Part shown: positions 6,244 through 11,929 of the stretch, in pieces
How the letters are laid out: every line of letters starts with the position of its first letter
How positions within the stretch are numbered: the stretch's first letter is position 1
NCBI GenBank assembly: GCA_017614275.1
Contig: JAGACE010000038.1
Coordinates: 1 to 11,929, forward strand
DNA from: Clostridia bacterium
GTDB lineage: Bacteria > Bacillota > Clostridia > Oscillospirales > Acutalibacteraceae
Direction of reading: 5' to 3'
Length of the DNA: 11,929 bases
Program-made: the position numbers and the translations under genes
The notes under the pieces: generated by a model
What the model was told of the DNA's origin: nothing
Seen by the model: the letters and a program-made list of their open reading frames with translations, nothing else
Databases searched by the model: none

Positions 6244-7470
6244 TCAGACGCGGCCGTTGCCCCAGCTGATGACGTAGATGGTCACGTTCCGTCTGCCCCA
6301 CTGCGTGCATTCCGCGTTGGAATCCATGTAGAGGTCGACGAGGGTGCCGGAGCCGTTCGAGACGAATCCGCCGGTATCGGCTGCGGTGCAGTACCCGTAG
6401 ACCTTGCCGTCATCGGAGACGATGTACAGTTTGGAACCGTAGGGGATCTGCCGCGGGTTGACGGCGACGAGTCCCCGTCTGGCAGCGGCGCCGGACGCGG
6501 TCGTTCCGCCGCCCGTATAGGCGGTGGCGGGCCCGTGGAAGGTCTTGACATAACTGGTGGGAGGGCCGGCCGTGGAGTTCGATGCGTTGTACGTGTTCGA
6601 GCCGCGGGTGCCTTTGACGACGACCTTGTTGACGGCCTTTTTCTTGACGACTTCGCCGACCTTTTTGGAGGAGACGACTTCGCCGTCCACGACCTTGTCT
6701 TCAAAGGTGACGAGCATGACCCCGTTTTTCCCCTGGCGGGCGACGCGTTCCTTGCCGGCGGCAAGGACGCTCGAGGTCTTCTGGACCGTGTCGAACTTGA
6801 TGGCTTTCTCGACTTCCCGCGTCTCATAGGAGACCCGCTTGACTTTGATGACGCTGCCGGGATGCAGGGTCTTGGACAGGGCGGGTTTCACCACATCGTA
6901 GTCCCCGAGAGTGATGTTCGCCCGCTTCAGGACATCCCGCACCGTACCGGTCGCGTAATCCACTTTCTTGTGCAGCCCGTCGACGACGAGCGTGATCTCG
7001 TAGCCGCGGAGTACGTTGATCTTCATGTTTTTCTTCAGGAGGGTGTCCGGATCGAGTTCCGGGGTGTCGGCGCCCTCCAGGACGATGCCCGCTTTTTCGA
7101 GGGCATCGGCAACGGTGCCGGCCGCTTCCACGGAAGCGACTTTCTTGCCGTCGTCATAGATCGTGACAGGGACCGCGCGATACACGATGATGGCGTTCCC
7201 GTGCTTGATGTCGGACCCTACACGGAAAGAAGAGGCATCTATTTTGTCGTTCGTCCCGACTTCTACGTCTGCCTGAGCGACGATGAGTTGGGGATTTCTG
7301 ACCGAAGTCTTCACCGGGATGGCGTTTCCGTCCGCGAACACGTTGACGGTGTACGTCGTCGTCGCGTAACCGACCATCAGAGCGCAGCAGCAGGCCACCA
7401 TGAGGATGACTGCGACCACACGGCTGGTGAGCGAGGCGAGGAACGTTCGGTCGCCGGAAGTACTCATCAT
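6244..7470 (-). CDS. Membrane-anchored DUF348-G5-3D domain cell-wall protein (YabE-like)
   Basis: This 408-residue protein is predicted to act on peptidoglycan outside the cell. A basic N-terminus and one hydrophobic segment near residues 16-36 form a signal anchor. Next come three DUF348-type repeats near 38-92, 98-152 and 158-210, for example IPVKTSVRNPQLIVAQADVE and VTIYDDGKKVASVEAAGTVA. A G5 domain spans about 213-287, then a Ser/Asn/Thr linker. The C-terminal 3D domain spans about 314-403 with ATAYTGGG, ASG, VNPRQIPYGSKLYI, AADTGGF and VDLYMDS. Its three conserved Asp residues fall near 365, 379 and 383. This order matches B. subtilis YabE and relatives, proposed resuscitation-promoting-factor-like muralytic enzymes; activity here is inferred. 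Two adjacent ATG codons (7468-7470 and 7465-7467) follow AAAGGAG. The second has better spacing (7 against 4), so the start may be 7467. It has its own promoter and terminator. Confidence 0.9.
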   Translation of the reverse strand: MMSTSGDRTFLASLTSRVVAVILMVACCCALMVGYATTTYTVNVFADGNAIPVKTSVRNPQLIVAQADVEVGTNDKIDASSFRVGSDIKHGNAIIVYRAVPVTIYDDGKKVASVEAAGTVADALEKAGIVLEGADTPELDPDTLLKKNMKINVLRGYEITLVVDGLHKKVDYATGTVRDVLKRANITLGDYDVVKPALSKTLHPGSVIKVKRVSYETREVEKAIKFDTVQKTSSVLAAGKERVARQGKNGVMLVTFEDKVVDGEVVSSKKVGEVVKKKAVNKVVVKGTRGSNTYNASNSTAGPPTSYVKTFHGPATAYTGGGTTASGAAARRGLVAVNPRQIPYGSKLYIVSDDGKVYGYCTAADTGGFVSNGSGTLVDLYMDSNAECTQWGRRNVTIYVISWGNGRV

Positions 7471-7496
7471 AGATCTCCTTTCTCACTTCGCCCCGC

Positions 7497-7526
7497 AGTA
7501 TAACCCACAAAGTGAAATAAAGTCAA
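7497..7526 (-). promoter_or_regulatory. Sigma-A promoter of the DUF348-G5-3D gene
   Basis: On the minus strand TTGACT (7521-7526) and TATACT (7497-7502) are separated by 18 bp; reading the -10 as TTATAC gives 17 bp. The predicted start near 7490 leaves a leader of about 20 nt that carries the AAAGGAG ribosome site. The leader is too short to hold a riboswitch such as the c-di-AMP element found before some wall-hydrolase genes. Confidence 0.75.
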
Positions 7527-7544
7527 TTTTTTTCGCTGTTTATT

Positions 7545-7563
7545 TTTGTGCACTTTGCACAAA
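7545..7563. promoter_or_regulatory. Inverted repeat TTTGTGCA-CTT-TGCACAAA, possible operator
   Basis: A perfect 8-bp inverted repeat with a 3-base spacer lies 18 bp upstream of the -35 of the 3D-domain gene. A third copy of the same half-site, TTTGTGCA, occurs at 7630-7637, about 65 bp farther upstream. Such placement suits an activator or a looping regulator. The factor is not known. The repeat is short enough that chance cannot be excluded, but three copies within 95 bp in otherwise random AT-rich DNA is notable. Confidence 0.4.
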
Positions 7564-7643
7564 GTCTGTTTCGCATTTCCTGCCCTCCTCCACCTCATTA
7601 GGACATCAGGAATTAAATTTTGTAAAATCTTTGTGCAAAATCC

Positions 7644-7680
7644 AAAAAATTGTGGTCACCCCCTCGGGTGACCACAATTT
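7644..7680 (-). terminator. Strong rho-independent terminator of the proBAC operon
   Basis: AAATTGTGGTCACC (7647-7660) and GGTGACCACAATTT (7667-7680) form a perfect 14-bp stem with a 6-base loop. On the minus strand the stem runs into TTTTTT (three T in the stem, three after). It lies about 69 bp after the proC stop codon. The A/T ends of the stem would also permit some termination from the other strand, but no plus-strand gene is nearby. Confidence 0.92.
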
Positions 7681-7748
7681 AGACGGTATTTTTACTAAAC
7701 AGTTGTAAGAAAAAATGTACAATAACGACAAAAAATGCGGGCTTTCGC

Positions 7749-8558
7749 TCATTTGGAAGACAGTTCCAGAGATCGGTCATAGGCGGCCTTCAGCGCCCGC
7801 TCGACGATGCCGTCCAGATCATCGTCCCACAGAGTCTTCACGCCCTCGATGGTCGTGCCACCGGGGCTGCAGACCGCGATCCGCAGATCCTCCAGCGATT
7901 TATCAGAGCGCTCCGACAGAGTAGCCGACCCGCGCGCGGTGGCTTTCGCCAGTGTGGCGGCCGTCTCGTAATCCAGCCCCAGCTTCTCGCCGGCCTTGGC
8001 CATGGCGTCGATATACATATAGATATAGGCGGGGCCGCAGCCGGAGATGGCCATGCCCACGTCGATCAGTTCTTCCCGTTCCAGCGGGACCAGCACGCCG
8101 GCCGCCGCAAAGTCCCTGCAGAAGGCCTCGAACACGTTGTCCGGGACGAGCTCGTTCCGGCAGATCAGCAGGACGCCGGCGCCGATGGAGACCGGCGTGT
8201 TCGGCATGATGCGGATGATGGGGAACGGGCCGCCGCAGAGGTCGGAGACCGTCTGCATGCTCGTGCCTGCGGCCATCGTGACGAGGGTGACGCCGTCGTT
8301 GGAGGCGAGTTCGTCCCCCAGCTGCGGCAGGATGTCCGGCAGGACCTGCGGTTTGACCGCCAAAACGACATACTCCGCCGTGGAGGCGATCGTCTCGTTG
8401 TCCGAGGGGACGATGCCGAGTTCCCCGCTCAGTGCGGAGACCTTCTCAGCCGACGGGTCTGAGACCGCGATGGTCTCCCCCGCCTGGTGTTTGGACAGCG
8501 CGCGGATGAGGGCGGAGCCCATGTTCCCGGCGCCGATGAATCCGTAGATCATACTCAT
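7749..8558 (-). CDS. proC: Pyrroline-5-carboxylate reductase
   Basis: This cytoplasmic enzyme reduces 1-pyrroline-5-carboxylate to L-proline with NAD(P)H, the last step of proline synthesis. The 269-residue length is typical. The N-terminal Rossmann motif is GFIGAGNMGSAL near residues 6-17, followed by the VVLAVKPQ strand and the IIRIMPNTP segment with the conserved MPN. The C-terminal dimer domain contains SGCGPAYIYMYIDA, and the ProC signature falls in VCSPGGTTIEGVKTL. The ATG at 8558 has GGGAG 8 bases upstream; a second ATG at 8552 is farther from it. It follows proA by 24 bp and is the last gene of the operon, with a strong terminator about 69 bp downstream. Confidence 0.97.
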   Translation of the reverse strand: MSMIYGFIGAGNMGSALIRALSKHQAGETIAVSDPSAEKVSALSGELGIVPSDNETIASTAEYVVLAVKPQVLPDILPQLGDELASNDGVTLVTMAAGTSMQTVSDLCGGPFPIIRIMPNTPVSIGAGVLLICRNELVPDNVFEAFCRDFAAAGVLVPLEREELIDVGMAISGCGPAYIYMYIDAMAKAGEKLGLDYETAATLAKATARGSATLSERSDKSLEDLRIAVCSPGGTTIEGVKTLWDDDLDGIVERALKAAYDRSLELSSK

Positions 8559-8582
8559 GGTGGTTTGCTCCCGTCTGTTTGG

Positions 8583-9851
8583 TTATTCGCGGATCTCTCC
8601 GTCGCCGCGGATGATGTACTTCCAGGTGGTCAGTTCTTCGAGACCCATGGGGCCGCGGGCGTGGAGTTTCTGGGTGGAGATGCCCATCTCGCAGCCGAGA
8701 CCGAACTCTCCCCCGTCCGTGAATCGCGTGGAGACGTTGACATAGACGGCCGCGCTGTCGACGCGACCCACGAACAGGTTCGCGTTCCGCTCCGAGCCGG
8801 TGACGATGGCGTCGCTGTGGCCGGTGGAGTGCTCCGCAATGTGGCGGATGGCCTCGTCGAGGCTGTCCACGACTTTGACGGACAGGATGTAGTCGTTGTA
8901 TTCGGTGTCGAAGTCCTCCGGGCCGGCGGGCGTGCCGGGGATGATGGCGGCCGCCGCGGGGTCGAGACGAAGTTCGACGGGGACCAGGCCCTCTTTCTCG
9001 CGCTGATCGACCAGACGGTTTTTGATCATCGGCAGGAACTCGTTCGCCACGTCTGTGTGGACCAGCAGGACCTCTTCCGCGTTGCAGACGGAGGGGCGCT
9101 GTGTTTTGGCGTTGTTGACGATGCTGACAGCCTTTGGCAGATCGGCGCAGTTGTCCACATAGACATGGCAGATGCCGCTCCCGGTCTGGATGCAGGGCAC
9201 CTTCGCGTTCTCGGTGACTCTGCGGATGAGGCCGGCTCCCCCGCGGGGGATCAGCAGATCGACCAGCCCGACGGCGGTCATGAGTTCGTTGGCGCTGTCG
9301 TGGGTCAGGTCGGAGACCAGGCCGACGGCGTCGGGATCGATGCCGCACTGGACCAGCGCCTCTTTCATGGCGTTGACCACGGCCAGGGACGAACGGTAGC
9401 TCTCCTTGCCGCCGCGCAGGACGCAGGCGTTGCCGCTCTTGAAAGCCAGCGCGAAGGCGTCGGAGGTGACGTTCGGACGGCTCTCATAGATGATGGCCAC
9501 CACGCCGAGCGGCGCGCGCACCTGCCGGATCTGCATGCCGGCGGGGTGGTCGTACTCGCGCACGACGGTGCCGACGGGGTCCGGGAGGTCGATGAGGGCG
9601 CGGATGCCGTCCGCCATGCCCTTGACGCGGGACTCGTCCAGCTTCAGGCGGTCCAGCATGACGTCGGGGATGTTCCCGGTGGCGGCGGCGATGTCCTCGT
9701 CGTTGGCGGCGAGGATGTCGGTCGTATGAGCTTCCAGTTTATCGGCGATGAGCCCGAGGGCATCATTCTTTTGTTCCGTAGTCAGCGCGGCAACGGCTTT
9801 CGCCGCCGCCTGTGCTTTTTTACAGAGAAGGATGGTAGAACTGTCTGACAT
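8583..9851 (-). CDS. proA: Gamma-glutamyl phosphate reductase (glutamate-5-semialdehyde dehydrogenase)
   Basis: This enzyme reduces gamma-glutamyl phosphate with NADPH to glutamate-5-semialdehyde, which cyclises to pyrroline-5-carboxylate. The 422-residue protein has the aldehyde-dehydrogenase-superfamily fold. Visible landmarks are APLGVVAIIYESRPNVT near residues 113-129, SGNACVLRGGKE near 139-150, LIPRGGAGLI near 200-209, and the catalytic cysteine in KTQRPSVCNAEE (Cys256). The ProA signature VDSLDEAIRHIAEHSTGHSD is near the C-terminus. The ATG at 9851 has GGAGGAA 6 bases upstream. It lies 15 bp after proB and 24 bp before proC, so the three pathway steps are encoded in order of reaction in one transcript. 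ProA and ProB usually act as a complex because the acyl phosphate is unstable. Confidence 0.97.
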   Translation of the reverse strand: MSDSSTILLCKKAQAAAKAVAALTTEQKNDALGLIADKLEAHTTDILAANDEDIAAATGNIPDVMLDRLKLDESRVKGMADGIRALIDLPDPVGTVVREYDHPAGMQIRQVRAPLGVVAIIYESRPNVTSDAFALAFKSGNACVLRGGKESYRSSLAVVNAMKEALVQCGIDPDAVGLVSDLTHDSANELMTAVGLVDLLIPRGGAGLIRRVTENAKVPCIQTGSGICHVYVDNCADLPKAVSIVNNAKTQRPSVCNAEEVLLVHTDVANEFLPMIKNRLVDQREKEGLVPVELRLDPAAAAIIPGTPAGPEDFDTEYNDYILSVKVVDSLDEAIRHIAEHSTGHSDAIVTGSERNANLFVGRVDSAAVYVNVSTRFTDGGEFGLGCEMGISTQKLHARGPMGLEELTTWKYIIRGDGEIRE

Positions 9852-9866
9852 GATGCGTTCCTCCGT

Positions 9867-10634
9867 TCATTGGGCCAGGAATCGGGTCCCGGTATAGTCG
9901 CTGCCCTCTGCGATCGCGTAGATCGCCTCCGGGCGCTGTCCGTTGATGATGACGGTCTCCACGCCTGCCTCCGTGGCGATCTTCGCCGCGCTCAGCTTCG
10001 TGGACATGCCGCCGGTCCCCTGCTTCGTGCCGCTGCCGCCGCCGAGGTCCATGAGTTCCGGGGTGATGGCCGCCACTTCCCGGATCAGAGAAGCGTTCGG
10101 ATCGACCCGGGGATCCGCGGTGTACAGCCCGTCGGTATCCGTCAGGATGATCAGCTGGTCCGCGCCGACGGTCTTGGCGACGATGGCGCCGAGGGTATCG
10201 TTGTCTCCGATCTGGATCTCTTCGACCGAGATCGTGTCGTTCTCGTTGATGATGGGGAGCGCGCCCATCGAAAGCAGACGGTGGATCGTGTTGCTGAAGT
10301 TCTGGTAACGGACTTCATTCTGCACATCGTCCCCGGTGATGAGGATCTGGGCGACGACGTGGTTGTATTCGCCGAACAGTTTGTCATAGATGTACATGAG
10401 TTCGCACTGTCCGATGGCGGCACAGGCCTGTTTGCCCGGGATGTCGTCCGGCTTGTCGGCCAGCGCCAGTTTCCCGACGCCCATACCGATGGCTCCGGAG
10501 GAGACCAGGATGACGTCGTGGCCCGCGTTTTTGAGGTCGGAAAGGACCCGGCAGAGGTCCGTGACCCGGCGGATGTTCAGGTTGCCTGTGGAGTGCGCCA
10601 GGGTCGTGGTCCCGACTTTGACTACGATTCGCAA
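9867..10634 (-). CDS. proB: Glutamate 5-kinase without PUA domain
   Basis: This enzyme phosphorylates L-glutamate on the gamma-carboxylate with ATP, the first and usually proline-inhibited step of proline synthesis. The amino-acid-kinase fold is clear: RIVVKVGTTTLA at the start, LVSSGAIGMGVGKL, QILITGDDV, LPIINENDTIS, GDNDTLGAIVA, ILTDTDGLYTADPR, and the late GTGGMSTKLSAAKIA. The protein ends about 35 residues later, so the C-terminal PUA domain of the E. coli enzyme is missing, as in many short Bacillota and cyanobacterial-type kinases. The start is placed at TTG (10634), giving 255 residues. GAGGTG lies 6 bases upstream, and the product begins at the family N-terminus. An in-frame ATG at 10652 would add MEEVDS, but it lacks an SD and would be only about 13 nt from the predicted transcription start. 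It heads the proBAC operon. Confidence 0.95.
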   Translation of the reverse strand: MRIVVKVGTTTLAHSTGNLNIRRVTDLCRVLSDLKNAGHDVILVSSGAIGMGVGKLALADKPDDIPGKQACAAIGQCELMYIYDKLFGEYNHVVAQILITGDDVQNEVRYQNFSNTIHRLLSMGALPIINENDTISVEEIQIGDNDTLGAIVAKTVGADQLIILTDTDGLYTADPRVDPNASLIREVAAITPELMDLGGGSGTKQGTGGMSTKLSAAKIATEAGVETVIINGQRPEAIYAIAEGSDYTGTRFLAQ

Positions 10635-10640
10635 AGAGTC

Positions 10641-10646
10641 CACCTC
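10641..10646 (-). promoter_or_regulatory. Ribosome site supporting the TTG start of proB
   Basis: GAGGTG on the minus strand lies 6 bases before the TTG at 10632-10634. The competing ATG at 10650-10652 has only TCGAACGA before it. The site itself lies inside the codons that the longer reading would use. Confidence 0.6.
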
Positions 10647-10667
10647 TTCCATTCGTTCGATATTGTC

Positions 10668-10680
10668 CCTTATTATAAGG
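10668..10680. repeat. Perfect palindrome centred on the proB -10 box
   Basis: CCTTATTATAAGG is a perfect 6-bp inverted repeat around a single central base, and it contains the TATAAT of the proB promoter. It lies 3 bp from the larger inverted repeat covering the -35. Confidence 0.6.
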
Positions 10681-10701
10681 CTCGCCCCTCTGACCTGTCA
10701 A
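10672..10701 (-). promoter_or_regulatory. proBp: Near-perfect sigma-A promoter of proBAC
   Basis: On the minus strand TTGACA (10696-10701) and TATAAT (10672-10677) are both perfect hexamers separated by 18 bp. Transcription should start near 10665, leaving about 30 nt to the proposed TTG start. The leader is too short for a proline T-box. The -35 falls in the centre of one inverted repeat and the -10 in the centre of another. Confidence 0.88.
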
Positions 10702-10711
10702 TCAGAGGGGC
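10684..10711. repeat. Inverted repeat over the proB -35: operator or hairpin
   Basis: GCCCCTCTGA (10684-10693) and TCAGAGGGGC (10702-10711) form a perfect 10-bp inverted repeat whose 8-base centre contains most of the TTGACA box. It lies about 20 bp after the niaR stop codon. No U-tract follows on either strand, so it is a poor intrinsic terminator, though it could still weaken read-through from nadC-niaR. As DNA it would suit an operator. Its role is not settled by the sequence. Confidence 0.6.
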
Positions 10712-10730
10712 GGAACTGTTTCTTAACTTT

Positions 10731-11279
10731 TCAGGAACTCTGTTTCCAGAAATCCACCGGCTCGTAATCCTGGAGCTGGGCCAGGAAGCCGTATTCCTCC
10801 AGTTTGTTCTGGATGGCGTCCAGGATGAGTTCGTTCTCGGCGAGGACCGTGTGGTAATGGAATCCGGAGGTCAGGTTCAGCAGCGGGACCGAGTTGCCCG
10901 AGGAGACCGACTCCAGATAGCGTTCCACGTCCGCCCGGGAATTCAGGTTCAGGTCCACCCGTAACAGACCGTAGACCTTGTGGGAGACGAAGACGTCCTT
11001 GACTTTCCCGCCGAGATCCACCATCATGGTCAGCTCTTTCTCGATGCCGTCGTTGTCGTGGTGGACCTTGAAGACTCGGCTGGCTTTGTAGAGTTCCGGC
11101 AGCAAATAGCCGTTCATCGTGGAGACGATGTCGTGCCCCTCCGCCCGGAGGAGCGCGATGTCCTGCACGATGATCTGGCGGCTGACGCCGAACTGTTTGG
11201 CAAAGGAGTTCCCCGAAATGGGCTCCCCGGCCGTCTTCAGCGTCTCGAGGATCATCATCCTCCGCTCTGCGCCTTTCAT
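10731..11279 (-). CDS. niaR: NiaR-family niacin-responsive transcriptional repressor (HTH + 3H domain)
   Basis: This 182-residue regulator represses NAD synthesis and niacin uptake genes when bound to nicotinic acid in characterised relatives (B. subtilis YrxA/NiaR, T. maritima NiaR). An N-terminal winged-helix HTH spans about residues 5-60, with SGNSFAKQFGVSRQIIVQDI as helix-turn-helix and MNGYLLP as the wing end. A 3H domain spans about 70-175 and carries the metal-binding histidine pattern: VHHDND near 72-77, VSHKVYG near 98-104, and HYH near 141-143, with an acidic residue near 80-82. The ATG at 11279 has TAAGGAGG seven bases upstream, and the TAA is the nadC stop codon. The gene is therefore cotranscribed and probably coupled with nadC, suggesting that NiaR controls its own operon. 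The operator should lie upstream of the nad operon, outside this window. Confidence 0.94.
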   Translation of the reverse strand: MKGAERRMMILETLKTAGEPISGNSFAKQFGVSRQIIVQDIALLRAEGHDIVSTMNGYLLPELYKASRVFKVHHDNDGIEKELTMMVDLGGKVKDVFVSHKVYGLLRVDLNLNSRADVERYLESVSSGNSVPLLNLTSGFHYHTVLAENELILDAIQNKLEEYGFLAQLQDYEPVDFWKQSS

Positions 11280-11291
11280 AGCTTGTCCTCC

Positions 11292-11929
11292 TTAGACTGC
11301 GTGCAGGTTTTTCAGTGAAACGTCCAGGATGGGCGCGGAATGGGTGAGCGCGCCGCTAGAGATGAAGTCGACACCGAGGTCGACAAGGCGTGCGATGTTC
11401 TCCTTCGTCACGTTGCCGGAGACTTCGACCTTGGCCCTGCCGTCGATGAGCTCGATGGCTTTCTGCATATCCTCATGGCTCATGTTGTCGAGCATGATGA
11501 TATCCGCGCCGGCTTCCACCGCGTCCCGGACCATGTCCAGATTCTCCGCCTCCAGTTCGATCTTGCAGACGAAGGACGCGTAGGCCTTGGCGGCCGCCAC
11601 GGCCTCCTTGCCGCCGCCGGCGGCGCCGATGTGGTTGTCCTTCAGCATGACCGCGTCGGACAGATTGTAACGGTGGTTGTTGCCGCCGCCGCAGCGGACG
11701 GCGTATTTTTCAAAGATGCGGTTGTTCGGGGTGGTCTTGCGGGTGTCGAGGAGCTTCGTCTTCGAATCGCCCAGCAGAGCGGCCACTTCATGGGTGTAGG
11801 TGGCCACGCCGCTCATGCGCTGCAGATAGTTCAGCGCGGTCCGCTCGCCGTTGAGGATGACGCGGATGTCTCCGTAGACGCGGGCCATCAGCGTGCCCTT
11901 GGTCACGAGATCTCCGTCTTCCACATAGA
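11292..11929 (-). CDS. nadC: Nicotinate-nucleotide pyrophosphorylase, carboxylating (quinolinate phosphoribosyltransferase; 5' end cut)
   Basis: This cytoplasmic enzyme converts quinolinate and PRPP to nicotinate mononucleotide, CO2 and pyrophosphate in de novo NAD synthesis. About 211 C-terminal residues are present; the N-terminal part (usually about 70 residues) is outside the window. Visible landmarks are NGERTALNYLQRMSGVAT, LLDTRKTTP, the EKYAVRCGGGNNHR block, LKDNHI, KIELEAEN, DIIMLDN, and VEVSGNVTKENI, followed by ISSGALTHSAP at the end of the barrel. These carry the known substrate-contacting Arg, His, Lys, Glu and Asp positions. NN follows TTP where B. subtilis-type enzymes often have GL; as far as I recall this is seen in other clostridial sequences, so it is probably harmless. 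The gene ends 12 bp before niaR. nadA and nadB would be expected just upstream, but this cannot be seen. Confidence 0.96.
   Translation of the reverse strand, partial: YVEDGDLVTKGTLMARVYGDIRVILNGERTALNYLQRMSGVATYTHEVAALLGDSKTKLLDTRKTTPNNRIFEKYAVRCGGGNNHRYNLSDAVMLKDNHIGAAGGGKEAVAAAKAYASFVCKIELEAENLDMVRDAVEAGADIIMLDNMSHEDMQKAIELIDGRAKVEVSGNVTKENIARLVDLGVDFISSGALTHSAPILDVSLKNLHAV

Noticed and set aside
7471..7500. c-di-AMP or other riboswitch before the 3D-domain gene
   Set aside because: The predicted leader is about 20 nt, too short, and no conserved riboswitch core was seen.
7621..7637. Possible WalR-like site TGTAAA-N5-TGTGCA upstream of the wall protein gene
   Set aside because: Only the first half matches TGTWAH, the second fails at two positions, and it lies about 95 bp upstream of the -35.
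7730..7748. Second terminator just after proC (GCG...CGC followed by TTTTTT)
   Set aside because: The stem is only 3 bp; the 14-bp stem at 7647-7680 is far stronger.
10635..10672. Proline T-box leader for proBAC
   Set aside because: The distance from the predicted transcription start to the start codon is about 30 nt and no T-box core was seen.
1..11929. CRISPR array, insertion sequence, phage or defence genes
   Set aside because: No regularly spaced repeats, transposase, integrase or terminal inverted repeats were found; the genes are housekeeping and envelope functions.

Overview
The window is a GC-rich (about 60% by eye) stretch of a low-copy chromosomal region in which every recognisable gene lies on the minus strand. 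The gene families point to a Bacillota genome, probably a high-GC clostridial lineage. These are a NiaR-type 3H-domain niacin repressor next to nadC, a YabE-like DUF348/G5/3D wall protein, a glutamate 5-kinase without a PUA domain, a TagGH/Wzm-Wzt type exporter, and strong AGGAGG ribosome sites with AT-rich promoters. This taxonomic reading is inference. No tRNA, rRNA, insertion sequence or CRISPR array was seen.

In transcription order (high to low coordinate) there are five blocks. (1) The 3' end of a NAD operon: nadC (cut by the window edge) followed by niaR. (2) A proline biosynthesis operon proB-proA-proC (10634 to 7749), driven by a near-consensus promoter that sits inside two inverted repeats and closed by a strong terminator at 7644-7680. 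(3) A single-gene unit for a membrane-anchored DUF348-G5-3D cell-wall protein (7470 to 6244), with its own TTGACT/TATACT promoter, repeated TTTGTGCA boxes upstream and a clear terminator. (4) A tight five-gene operon (about 6106 to 1706): a membrane-bound J-domain protein with a Gln-rich linker, a two-TM zinc-ribbon protein, UDP-galactopyranose mutase (glf) and two family-2 glycosyltransferases. (5) After a 365-bp structured intergenic region, the permease and ATPase of an ABC-2 polysaccharide exporter (1340 to 1, ATPase cut by the window edge), with its own promoter.

Blocks 4 and 5 together look like part of a locus that makes and exports a galactofuranose-containing surface glycan. Glf supplies UDP-galactofuranose, the two GT2 enzymes add sugars at the cytoplasmic face, and the Wzm/Wzt-like exporter flips the lipid-linked chain. 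The remaining parts of the locus would lie beyond position 1. The J-domain and zinc-ribbon membrane proteins sharing the operon are the least explained part. The proline and NAD genes are ordinary housekeeping.

The most interesting non-coding signals are the structured intergenic segment at 1536-1707, which could encode a small plus-strand RNA, and the two palindromes covering the -10 and -35 of the proB promoter.
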